From Marinobacter oulmenensis (GTDB lineage: Bacteria > Pseudomonadota > Gammaproteobacteria > Pseudomonadales > Oleiphilaceae): 64,000 nucleotides of DNA. The DNA is taken from positions 276,760 through 340,759 of the forward strand of contig NZ_JACHFE010000005.1 in the NCBI RefSeq assembly GCF_014201735.1, in the 5' to 3' direction. Under the pieces are notes generated by a model. It was not told where the DNA came from. It did no database searches and saw only the letters and a list, made by a program, of their open reading frames with translations. Every line of letters starts with the position of its first letter. Positions within the stretch are counted from its first letter, which is position 1. Shown here one piece after another: positions 29,166 to 38,159 of the stretch. A program made the translations under genes and the position numbers.

Positions 29166-30581
29166 CCGCCAGTTGTCGTACGCCGCCATCGCCTGTTCAA
29201 TGGCCATTATGAATTTCTGACGTTGGGCGCCGTCCAGACCCTGGCGCCGCCGGCACCGGCTGAAGGCCCGCTGGATCTCCCGGCGACTGTGCCGGTCCAG
29301 GCCCTCCAGCCAGTGGTGGTCAGCGGAGTCCAGTTCCAGTGGCTCGCGCCCGGCATGATTGCGGGTGCTGATGCGCCACCAGTGATCCACGGCCCTGCCC
29401 AATACAACATAGCCGAACTGGCTGTCCTGTGCAGGTCCGAAACTGGCGGTTTTTATGCCGTTTTTCAGTGGGCCGATGTTCAGGGCGGCCAGCGCCAGCC
29501 GGTCACCGTAGAGGTAACTGCCGGCAGCACCCACCAGGCCGCCCAAGAGCGCACCGGTACCGAAAGAGGAGCCCAGGGTCAGAGCGTCAATGCCGGCACC
29601 GCTGACGGCGCCGGCGCCAAACCCGGCGGTGGCCAGGTAACCCCGGCTGACGGCCCAGGCTTTGCGGGTATCCTCCGAGAACAGGTCGCGGTCGCCCTGC
29701 CATTCCAGATCCTGTTCCCTGCGCTCCAGTCGCCAGTGCTGGTACAGGTGTTCAATGTCCGTTCTCAGGGCCTGCTCCCGTTGACGCTGGTGCTTGAACC
29801 AGCGGTCGCGGAGCTGGTTGGCCAGGCCCTGATCGCTGGTCCCGGCGGCCATTGCCGGCGTTAGCGTCCGGGTTTCGCGCCAGGTCATCATGTCTTCAAT
29901 GGCGCCGGCAATCAGTCGGGCTGCCTGGTGGCGGCGGTTTTCCCGTTGCTGTTCCAGGTGATGGGTGGCTTTTGCCAGGGGGGCTTCCCAGCCTGGTTCA
30001 AGCTGACCGAAGGCTTTGAGAAGCCCGAGATGTTGTTCAAACGGGGCCCGAACAGCGTCGAACCGGCGGACAACCTGAAAGAACTGGCCCAGCGCCGCCT
30101 GCCAGGTGTCGCTGTGGTCGTCCGGCCCGATGCTGTTGATCAGAGCGAGGTTGGGCCTGCCGGTCCACCGGAGTATGGTCATCTCTGCTTCATGCTCATC
30201 GCTGTAGGGCACCGACCCGTCCACCACATAGATGATGCCGGCACCGTCGATAATGGGTTCGAGCAGTTCGCATTCATCGGTAAAACGGGAATCGTGCCGG
30301 TGTTCGTTCACGAAGGCTCTTACCGTCTGCGGCCGGTCCGAGGCCGATACGCTGTGAGCCCTGAGCCAGTCCAGCACCCGGCGGGGACGCTGGAACCCCG
30401 GTGTGTCCACCAGGGTATAAAGCACCTCGCCGTCCACGGTCAGGGGGTAATCCTGATGCTGATGGGTGGTGCCGGGCTCCAGGGCGATGGCAATGGCATC
30501 GTTCTGCGACAAGGTGGCAACGACACTGGATTTGCCCTTGTTGGGGTGTCCCACCACCGCAAACACGGGTGCTCTGCTCAT
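29151..30581 (-). CDS. GTPase with DUF3482 domain
   Basis: A 476-residue protein. The P-loop is GHPNKGKSS at 11-19, and switch II is LVDTPGFQRP near 60. After the G domain come a helical region and a glycine/alanine-rich hydrophobic stretch near 330-375 (FGAGAVSGAG, GALLGGLVGAAGSYLYG) that could insert in or lie on the membrane. This matches the GTPase/DUF3482 proteins that are always paired with a DUF2868 membrane protein, as here. Their role is unknown. The ATG at 30581 has GGGAGG upstream and overlaps the DUF2868 stop by 4 bases, so the two are tightly coupled. Confidence 0.88.
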   Translation of the reverse strand: MSRAPVFAVVGHPNKGKSSVVATLSQNDAIAIALEPGTTHQHQDYPLTVDGEVLYTLVDTPGFQRPRRVLDWLRAHSVSASDRPQTVRAFVNEHRHDSRFTDECELLEPIIDGAGIIYVVDGSVPYSDEHEAEMTILRWTGRPNLALINSIGPDDHSDTWQAALGQFFQVVRRFDAVRAPFEQHLGLLKAFGQLEPGWEAPLAKATHHLEQQRENRRHQAARLIAGAIEDMMTWRETRTLTPAMAAGTSDQGLANQLRDRWFKHQRQREQALRTDIEHLYQHWRLERREQDLEWQGDRDLFSEDTRKAWAVSRGYLATAGFGAGAVSGAGIDALTLGSSFGTGALLGGLVGAAGSYLYGDRLALAALNIGPLKNGIKTASFGPAQDSQFGYVVLGRAVDHWWRISTRNHAGREPLELDSADHHWLEGLDRHSRREIQRAFSRCRRRQGLDGAQRQKFIMAIEQAMAAYDNWRLNRR

Positions 30582-31963
30582 GCGCTCTGCCTCCCCGGCG
30601 CCCCGCTGCCGAATGGCAGGGCAACGCTGATAAAGGTTTCGGGCTGGCATTCAGCGAATCTCAACCAGGGCTGGATCAGGTGGTCGGCGGGGCTGGATTC
30701 AGCATCCGTGGCCAGTGGCACGAGGGTGACATGGGTGTTGGCGGGCCACCGATGGCGCGCGGTTTCCAGAAAATCCTGAAGTTCGCCGGTCGGCGGCTCC
30801 CAGCTACGGGTAAAAAGAATGACCGCTGGCGCAGGTTGCCCGATCAGGTCTCGCCCGATGCTGTCTATCACGGCTTTATCCTCCGCCAGCGTGGCCCGAC
30901 CGCCAGCCCGCAGGGCGTCCGCTTCGGCCTGTCCGGGCAGGGAGGGCTGCTCCGCACCGGCCCAGCAGATCCTTTGCGGCGTCTGGGGCACGGTGGATTG
31001 AGCGGTGTGCCTGCGTGGGGCTGGAGGCTCCGAGGCGTCGGTGTGGTCACTGCCGGTCTCCACTGTCGGGGTTGTCATGCGATCGCTCAATGCCTGCCAG
31101 CCGGGGTGGCTGGCCAGCAGCGCTGCAGCCCGGCGACGGACCAGCCAGTGGCTCAGTGCCAGCAGGCACAGTCTGGGAATCAGTACCCAGCTCAACCAGA
31201 GCATGACCACGAAAGGCCACCATTGGCCCCAGATGGCGGGTGGGGTATCCGGAGCCTCGGACGCTGCCCGGAAAAAGCGGGTGGCTTCCACCAGTGACTG
31301 GGAGGGAGCCGCGTCAGGCCAGAGCCAGGCCCAGGGGGTGGCGATGGCCCGGATCAGAGCGTGGTAACTGCCGGCGGCGGTGTCCAGGGTGGTGCTCCAG
31401 CCAAAGGCCAGGTCCTGCAGGATCACCATCAGCAACAGAGTGGTCAGTGCGGTGGCGGCGAATACGCTCCCGCCGGCCTGGGCGGATCGGGCCATCAACA
31501 GAGGCTGCAGGTTGGCCCGGGTTGCCGTAGCGGGTTCCAGCCGCAGGCGCCGGGTGAGCCAGTGCCAGGGTTGCCAGCCCATCATGGATTGCACCGTGGT
31601 GAATAGCGCCAGCAGTAACTGAAAGCCGACAAATGCCAGCATGACGGTGATGTTGATGCGCTGGCCGCCGTCATAGAACAGCAGGCCTGTCATGGCCAGC
31701 ACGCCCAGCCCCCCTCCGGCCAGACAGAACCCGGTGGTGATCCGCTGCCAGCGCCGCAGGTCTTGGTCCGGCCCTTCCGGCGCGCTGCCAGACAGCCGGT
31801 GACGCTGTTGCAGCCACTGTTCGATGGTCGGGCTGATGCCTTTGTCCTGGCAGTCCAGCGCGAAGCGACGATCCCGGCGATGCAGGAAGCTGGCGGGCTG
31901 GTCCCTGTCGCGCCGGATGCAGTCGTCGAAATCCAGCAGCAGACGAAGGGGGTGTTGGCTCAT
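30578..31963 (-). CDS. DUF2868 membrane protein, partner of the GTPase
   Basis: A 461-residue protein with about four membrane helices (near 80-100, 108-130, 165-190 and 260-285) and a soluble C-terminal domain with VILFTRSWEPPTGELQDF. The N-terminal LLLDFDDCIRRDRDQPASFL is cytosolic. The family has no established function. The ATGA overlap with the downstream GTPase gene points to a stoichiometric membrane-GTPase complex. It is divergent from the small DUF6164 gene with 79 bases between. Confidence 0.85.
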   Translation of the reverse strand: MSQHPLRLLLDFDDCIRRDRDQPASFLHRRDRRFALDCQDKGISPTIEQWLQQRHRLSGSAPEGPDQDLRRWQRITTGFCLAGGGLGVLAMTGLLFYDGGQRINITVMLAFVGFQLLLALFTTVQSMMGWQPWHWLTRRLRLEPATATRANLQPLLMARSAQAGGSVFAATALTTLLLMVILQDLAFGWSTTLDTAAGSYHALIRAIATPWAWLWPDAAPSQSLVEATRFFRAASEAPDTPPAIWGQWWPFVVMLWLSWVLIPRLCLLALSHWLVRRRAAALLASHPGWQALSDRMTTPTVETGSDHTDASEPPAPRRHTAQSTVPQTPQRICWAGAEQPSLPGQAEADALRAGGRATLAEDKAVIDSIGRDLIGQPAPAVILFTRSWEPPTGELQDFLETARHRWPANTHVTLVPLATDAESSPADHLIQPWLRFAECQPETFISVALPFGSGAPGRQSA

Positions 31964-32042
31964 GCGGGTCCGGGTTCCGATTCGGTCAAGGGGGTTTTGG
32001 TGCTAGCATATCCCCTATACCGATTGTGATACCAGAGAGACC

Positions 32043-32405
32043 ATGCCCCATCACCTGATGAACCTGCGCCATGTGCCGGATGACGAGGCTGACGAGATCC
32101 GGGACCTGTTTGACGCCAACAACGTGGCCTATTATGAAACCCCGCCGAGCCGCTGGGGGATCAGCATGGGGGGCTTCTGGGTTCACGATGACGACGAGGC
32201 CGAAAGGGCCCGTGCCCTGCTGGACGATTACCAGCGGCAGCGTTTCGACCGTCACCGCCGGGAGTACGAAGACCGTATGGCCCGGGGTGAAGTGGGCGGC
32301 ATCTGGCAGATGTTCCTGCGGCATCCGTTACGAACGCTGGCTGCCTGTGTGGCCATTGTGGTGATCATTGGCTTCAGCCTGATGCCTTTTCTGGGCATCG
32401 GCTGA
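32043..32405 (+). CDS. Small membrane-anchored protein, DUF6164-like
   Basis: A 120-residue protein with a soluble N-terminal domain (LMNLRHVPDDEADEIRDLF, similar to DUF2007 regulators) and one helix near 97-116. The central part is highly charged. I believe it belongs to DUF6164; function unknown. It ends 24 bases before the sigma-54 activator gene, so cotranscription is possible, though a functional link is not evident. Confidence 0.75.
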   Translation: MPHHLMNLRHVPDDEADEIRDLFDANNVAYYETPPSRWGISMGGFWVHDDDEAERARALLDDYQRQRFDRHRREYEDRMARGEVGGIWQMFLRHPLRTLAACVAIVVIIGFSLMPFLGIG

Positions 32406-32429
32406 TTCCCGTTTTATAGGTTTGATTTC

Positions 32430-33842
32430 ATGACCGATCTCTTTACCGGTAACAGCAAACCCGGCCTGACCCGGGAGTTGATCGAAGCGCTGCTGCCGAT
32501 GTTCGAAGAGGCCAGCGCCGGTGCCATTGCGGTGGATCGCCAGTCCTACATCACCTGGATCAACAACAGCTATTCGCAGCTTCTGGGGTTGGGGAATCCC
32601 GAGCAGGTGATCGGCAAGCCCGTGCGCCAGGTGATTCCGCATACCCGCATGCCGGAAGTGGTGGAAACCGGCAAACCGCTGCTGCTCGATATCATGGAGC
32701 ACAATCAGCAGCAGCTGGTGGTGACCCGAATGCCCTATTACGACGACCAGGGGGCCATTGAAGGGGCGGTGGCTTTTGTCCTTTACGATGATCTGCAACC
32801 ACTGACGCCGCTGGTGTCGAAATACCGCCGTCTGCACCGGGACCTGGCAGCGGCGCGCAAGGCCCTGGCCCGCAAGGCCCGGGGCACCCGCTACAGCCTT
32901 GCCGATTTTGTCGGAGCCAGCCCGGAAGCCCTGGAAGTCAAGCGCCGGGCACGGCTGGCGGCCGGACGAGACATGCCCGTGCTGTTGCTTGGCGAGACCG
33001 GCACCGGCAAGGAGGTACTGGCCCAGGCCATCCACTCGGCCTCGGCGCGTGCGGAGAACCCGTTTGTCGGTGTCAACGTGGCGGCGGTGCCGGAAAACCT
33101 GCTGGAAGCGGAATTTTTCGGGGTGGCGCCGGGTGCCTACACCGGCGCCGACCGCCGAACCCGCGAAGGCAAGTTCCAGTTGGCCAATGGCGGCACCCTG
33201 TTCCTGGACGAAGTTGGTGATATGCCCCTGCCTTTGCAGGCAAAACTGCTTCGGGTGCTGCAGGAGGGCGAGATAGAGCCGCTGGGCTCGAACAAGGTTT
33301 CTCATGTGGATATCCGGCTGATCGCGGCCACCAGCCGGAACCTGGAGACCATGATCGCCGAGGGCAGCTTTCGTTCCGACCTGTATTACCGGCTGAATGT
33401 GGTGGAAATCGGTATCCCACCGCTACGCGAGCGGCTGGCGGACCTGGGGGTCCTGTGTGAAGCTCTGCTCGGGGAAATCTGCGAGGGGCAGGACCTGCGG
33501 GGAGAAATCACCGACGCCGGGGTAGCCGCCCTGGGCGGCTACGACTGGCCCGGCAACATCCGGGAATTACGCAATGTCCTGGAGCGGGCACTGACCATGA
33601 GCGAGGACGGTGATCTGCTGGATGCGGACGCCATTTTCAAGGTCCTGCCCCGTACCAGCGGTGCCACGGAGTCCCGGGCGCCGGTCCGGGCCGTGCGCCC
33701 GCTGGCCCAGATTGTCGCCGACGCCGAGGCGGAGGCCATTGAGGAGGCTCTGGTGGCCTGCCGTGGCAACCGCACCCGGGCCGCCCGGGCATTGGGTATT
33801 TCCCGCTCGGTTCTCTACGAAAAACTCTCCAGAATGTCCTGA
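32430..33842 (+). CDS. Sigma-54-dependent transcriptional activator with PAS domain
   Basis: A 470-residue bacterial enhancer-binding protein. A PAS domain (about 16-125, [20 protein letters not shown]) precedes the AAA+ domain with Walker A GETGTGKE from residue 188 and the sigma-54-contact loop GAYTGA at 235-240 (consensus GAFTGA; the Tyr form is found in active members). The Fis-type helix-turn-helix is at 440-468 ([20 protein letters not shown]). It sits directly upstream of a -24/-12 promoter and the TRAP/ketone-body genes in the same direction, so it very probably controls them in response to a ligand felt by PAS. Confidence 0.94.
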   Translation: MTDLFTGNSKPGLTRELIEALLPMFEEASAGAIAVDRQSYITWINNSYSQLLGLGNPEQVIGKPVRQVIPHTRMPEVVETGKPLLLDIMEHNQQQLVVTRMPYYDDQGAIEGAVAFVLYDDLQPLTPLVSKYRRLHRDLAAARKALARKARGTRYSLADFVGASPEALEVKRRARLAAGRDMPVLLLGETGTGKEVLAQAIHSASARAENPFVGVNVAAVPENLLEAEFFGVAPGAYTGADRRTREGKFQLANGGTLFLDEVGDMPLPLQAKLLRVLQEGEIEPLGSNKVSHVDIRLIAATSRNLETMIAEGSFRSDLYYRLNVVEIGIPPLRERLADLGVLCEALLGEICEGQDLRGEITDAGVAALGGYDWPGNIRELRNVLERALTMSEDGDLLDADAIFKVLPRTSGATESRAPVRAVRPLAQIVADAEAEAIEEALVACRGNRTRAARALGISRSVLYEKLSRMS

Positions 33843-33914
33843 TTTCCGGACATGTGTCCAGTTTTCAGGACGATATCCTAATACTCACGTCTTGTTTTGT
33901 CTGGATTTTCGGAC
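33835..33914. promoter_or_regulatory. Cluster of TGTCC/GGACA sites, likely activator-binding enhancer
   Basis: TGTCC at 33835 and 33855, GGACA at 33848, AGGAC at 33867 and GGAC at 33911 form overlapping inverted repeats; GGACA-TG-TGTCC (33848-33859) is a perfect dyad. The sequence TTTYMGGAC occurs three times. The group lies about 80-155 bases upstream of the -24 element, the usual distance for a sigma-54 enhancer. The first sites fall in the last codons of the activator gene. Confidence 0.65.
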
Positions 33915-33990
33915 GGTTTTCTTTCGGTTTCCGTAAACGTAAACCTGTGGCTTAAATTTAAGGCGCTGATATATAAGAAAAAATACTTAT

Positions 33991-34006
33991 TGGCACACAG
34001 TCTGCT
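33991..34006 (+). promoter_or_regulatory. Sigma-54 (-24/-12) promoter of the TRAP operon
   Basis: TGGCACACAGTCTGCT fits the consensus TGGCACG-N4-TTGCW with correct spacing and two mismatches. It lies 178 bases before the dctP start and downstream of the TGTCC cluster and the activator gene, so three independent features agree. Confidence 0.8.
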
Positions 34007-34183
34007 GTAGATCCCGTGCAGGGCGTCAGAACAATGCCTAGAACAAGACTGACGTGATGTGTTGGACCCATACCGTGATTCTGTCCGTCTGTTCCTGCGT
34101 TGTCTGACCCGACTCAGACCAGGCCTCCAAGGTGGTGTGCAAGCCGCCAGGCCATGACAATAACAATGCGAGGAGACTTGCCA

Positions 34184-35236
<1,053 letters not shown>

Positions 35237-35253
35237 CGCCGGCTAAGAGCTGA

Positions 35254-35316
35254 ACACCGGATTCTGATCCGGTGTCCGGACCAACAGGATGGCCCTTCGG
35301 GGCCATCCGTGTTTTT
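35254..35316 (+). terminator. Tandem hairpins after dctP with T run (partial terminator)
   Basis: A first stem ACACCGGAT/ATCCGGTGT (35254-35275, TCTG loop) is followed by GGATGGCCC-TTCG-GGGCCATCC (35287-35308) and GTGTTTTT. The second has the form of an efficient intrinsic terminator. Placed between dctP and dctQ, it would keep binding-protein mRNA above that of the membrane subunits and protect its 3' end. Confidence 0.75.
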
Positions 35317-35347
35317 CCACAAGGTTTTCTGAGTGAGGAACGCCATC

Positions 35348-35986
35348 ATGACGGTGTCTGAACACGACGCACCGAAGGGCGGTTATACGCCCATTCCGGT
35401 CGCGGACGAATTTCTCCATCATCACACCGAACTGCCGACCACCCGGATCAGCCAGTGGCTGGATGCAGCCATGACGGCGATCGGCAAGGGTGCCTCCTGG
35501 CTCTGGCTGGTCGTGACCGGTGTCATTATCTATGCGGTGGTCAGCCGCTACGTCTTTGGCCAGGGGTCGGTCCTGCTTGAAGAGGTGCAGTGGCACCTGG
35601 CGGGGGCTGGCTGGCTGCTGGGCCTGGCGTACACCCTGGTGGTCGATGATCACGTGCGGGTGGATGTGTTGCATGAGCGGCTCTCGCTCCGGACTCAGGC
35701 GTGGATCGAGCTGTTTGGCCTGATGTGCCTGCTGATGCCGTTCCTGGCACTGGCCGTATACGAAATGGTGCCCTACGCCATCAGTTCCTGGGAGGTCGGT
35801 GAAACCAGCCAGGCGCCGGCTGGTCTGTCCCATCGCTGGGTCCTCAAGGCCGTGCTGGCACTGTCTTTTGCCATGATCCTGATTGCTGCCCTGTCGCGAC
35901 TGCTGAAGGTCACAGCGCTGCTGTTCGGCTTTCCCAAACCCATCCGGATCATCACCGGCACTGAGAACAAAGAGGACGCATCCTGA
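35348..35986 (+). CDS. dctQ: TRAP transporter small membrane subunit (DctQ)
   Basis: A 212-residue protein with four helices (near 50-70, 85-105, 130-150, 165-187). SWLWLVVTGVIIYAVVSRYVFG and the EEVQWHLAGAGWLLGLAY motif are typical of DctQ. It pairs with DctM in the sodium-driven uptake unit. The N-terminal extension of about 40 residues is long but has no signal character. GAGGA precedes the ATG at 35348. Its stop overlaps the dctM ATG by one base. Confidence 0.9.
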   Translation: MTVSEHDAPKGGYTPIPVADEFLHHHTELPTTRISQWLDAAMTAIGKGASWLWLVVTGVIIYAVVSRYVFGQGSVLLEEVQWHLAGAGWLLGLAYTLVVDDHVRVDVLHERLSLRTQAWIELFGLMCLLMPFLALAVYEMVPYAISSWEVGETSQAPAGLSHRWVLKAVLALSFAMILIAALSRLLKVTALLFGFPKPIRIITGTENKEDAS

Positions 35987-37350
35987 TGGAGCTTGAAGCG
36001 CTGTTTGTAATCGGCATGTTCCTGACCTTCGGCGTGCTGCTGATGACCGGCTATCCCGTCGCCTGGGTGCTGGGTGGCACGGCCGTCATCTGGACCCTGA
36101 TCGGGGTTGTCGCTGTTGAGGATTTTGGTGCCAATCTGTGGTTTGACTACCCGTCCTCCATGGGACTGGTACCGGAACGTATCTGGGGGATCGTGGAGAG
36201 CGAAACCCTGGTTGCCCTGCCCATGTTTATCTTCATGGGGATCATGCTGGACCAGTCCGGTGTGGCTGAAAAGCTGATGAAGAGCATGGTGAAGCTGTTC
36301 GGCAATGTTCGTGGTGGCTTTGCGGTTACCGTGATTGTGATTGGTGTGCTGCTGGCCGCCACCACCGGCATTATTGGTGCCTCCGTGGTCCTTCTTGGCA
36401 TGCTGTCCCTGCCGGTGATGATGGAGAACAAGTACGACAAGGGCTTTGCCGTGGGCACCGCCTGCGCCACGGGCACTCTGGGTATCCTGATTCCGCCATC
36501 CATCATGCTGGTGCTGATGGCCGACCGCCTGGCGGTGCCCGAAGCGTCCGTCGGTGACCTGTTCATGGGTGCCTTCCTGCCGGGCCTCCTGCTGGGTGCC
36601 ATGTATGTGGCTTACGCCATGCTCCGCCCCCTGTTTCAGCCCAAGGTGGCGCCGGTTCCGGAAGGGATCGAGAAAATCACCTGGTCGGTGGTCTGGGACG
36701 TGGCCAAGGCGGTGTTGCCCACAGCTGCTCTGATTCTGGGCGTACTTGGTTCCATTTTTGCCGGGGTGGCGACACCCACTGAAGCATCCGGTGTCGGTGC
36801 CATGGGCGCCCTGTTGCTGGCGCTCATCTCTGGTCGGCTGAACCTGCAGGTGATGAACAGCTCTCTGCAGCAGACCACCCGTACCGCTGCTTTCATTTTC
36901 GCCATCTTCCTGGGCGCCACCGCCTTCTCGGTGGTCCTGCGGGGGCTCGGTGGTGACCAGGTTATCGAAGAGGCCCTGCTTGGCCTGCCATTCGGCCCCT
37001 ATGGTGTGATCCTCACCATTCTGTTTGGTGTCTTTATCCTGGGCTTCTTCCTGGACTGGGTGGAAATCACCCTGATCATTCTGCCGCTGGTTGCACCGGT
37101 GGTGCAGCATCTGGGTTTCGATCTGGTGTGGTTCACCATCCTGTTCGCCATGTGCCTGCAGACGTCCTTCCTGACGCCGCCGGTTGGTTTTGCACTCTTT
37201 TATATCAAAGGGGTGGCGCCACCGGAGATCAAGGTCACCGACATCTATCGTGGGGTTATCCCTTTCATTCTTATCCAGCTGGTTGCCCTGGCGATTGTCT
37301 TCCTGGTTCCGGAAATCGCGACCTGGCTGCCCAGCGTGGCCTATGACTAA
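35986..37350 (+). CDS. dctM: TRAP transporter large permease subunit (DctM)
   Basis: A 454-residue protein with about twelve helices. Motifs include VALPMFIFMGIMLDQSGVAE, GLGGDQV and LGFFLDWVEITLIILPLVAP, typical of the DctM translocation subunit that uses the sodium gradient. Translation is coupled to dctQ. The 3-hydroxybutyrate dehydrogenase gene follows after 12 bases, tying transport to metabolism. Confidence 0.95.
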   Translation: MELEALFVIGMFLTFGVLLMTGYPVAWVLGGTAVIWTLIGVVAVEDFGANLWFDYPSSMGLVPERIWGIVESETLVALPMFIFMGIMLDQSGVAEKLMKSMVKLFGNVRGGFAVTVIVIGVLLAATTGIIGASVVLLGMLSLPVMMENKYDKGFAVGTACATGTLGILIPPSIMLVLMADRLAVPEASVGDLFMGAFLPGLLLGAMYVAYAMLRPLFQPKVAPVPEGIEKITWSVVWDVAKAVLPTAALILGVLGSIFAGVATPTEASGVGAMGALLLALISGRLNLQVMNSSLQQTTRTAAFIFAIFLGATAFSVVLRGLGGDQVIEEALLGLPFGPYGVILTILFGVFILGFFLDWVEITLIILPLVAPVVQHLGFDLVWFTILFAMCLQTSFLTPPVGFALFYIKGVAPPEIKVTDIYRGVIPFILIQLVALAIVFLVPEIATWLPSVAYD

Positions 37351-37362
37351 GGAGAAATTGTC

Positions 37363-38142
37363 ATGCGTTTGCAAAACCGTGTTGCGCTGATTACCGGTGC
37401 GGGTCGCGGCATTGGCCGTGCCATCGCCGAGGCCTACGGCCGCGAGGGTGCGAAGGTGGCCGTGGCCGACCTGACCCTGGACGCCACCCGTGAGACCGTG
37501 GAAGCCATTGAGCAGGCCGGTGGCACTGCCATGGGTGTCGCCATGGACGTGACCGATGAAGAACAGGTTGACGTGGGCGTCAACTCTGTGGTCAAACAGT
37601 GGGGGCGCCTGGACGTGGCCCTCGCCAACGCGGGCATCCAGCATATTGACCCTGTGCACAAACTGGCTTACGCCGACTGGAGCAAGGTCATGCGGGTGCA
37701 CCTGGACGGGGCCTTTCTGGTGACCCGGGCGGCACTCAAGCACATGTACGAGGGCGATGGCGGCACCATGCTGTACATGGGCTCGGTGCATTCACTGGAG
37801 GCCTCGCCGCTCAAGTCGCCTTACGTCGCCGCCAAACACGGCATGCTCGGCCTGTGCCGGGCTGTGGCGAAGGAAGGCGCGGAGTATGGCGTTCGCAGCA
37901 ACATCATCTGTCCGGGCTTTGTGCGTACACCACTGGTGGACAAACAGATTCCGGAACAGGCCAGGGAGCTGGGCATTTCCGAAGAGGAAGTGATCAGCAA
38001 GGTGATGCTGAAAAATACCGTGGATGGGGAATTTACCACCCAGGAAGACGTGGCCGAGTTGGCCGTGCATCTGGCGGCGTTCCCCTCTGCCGCGCTGACC
38101 GGCCAGTCCATCGTGGTCAGTCACGGCTGGCATATGCAATAA
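37363..38142 (+). CDS. bdhA: D-3-hydroxybutyrate dehydrogenase (short-chain dehydrogenase)
   Basis: A 259-residue SDR enzyme. The NAD loop is TGAGRGIG near 11, NAG near 89, and the catalytic Ser and YxxxK are in MGSVHSLEAS and YVAAKHG. CPGFVRTPLVDKQIPEQA and the ending SAALTGQSIVVSHGWHMQ are characteristic of bacterial 3-hydroxybutyrate dehydrogenases, which oxidise D-3-hydroxybutyrate to acetoacetate with NAD. Its position between a TRAP transporter and acetoacetyl-CoA synthetase fits exactly. Confidence 0.92.
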   Translation: MRLQNRVALITGAGRGIGRAIAEAYGREGAKVAVADLTLDATRETVEAIEQAGGTAMGVAMDVTDEEQVDVGVNSVVKQWGRLDVALANAGIQHIDPVHKLAYADWSKVMRVHLDGAFLVTRAALKHMYEGDGGTMLYMGSVHSLEASPLKSPYVAAKHGMLGLCRAVAKEGAEYGVRSNIICPGFVRTPLVDKQIPEQARELGISEEEVISKVMLKNTVDGEFTTQEDVAELAVHLAAFPSAALTGQSIVVSHGWHMQ

Positions 38143-38159
38143 CATTTCAGGAGAGACGG

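Noticed and set aside
35773..37791. A 672-codon open frame on the minus strand, antisense to dctQ, dctM and bdhA
   Set aside because: Rich in His, Gln and Gly with no domain; a typical high-GC shadow of strong plus-strand genes.
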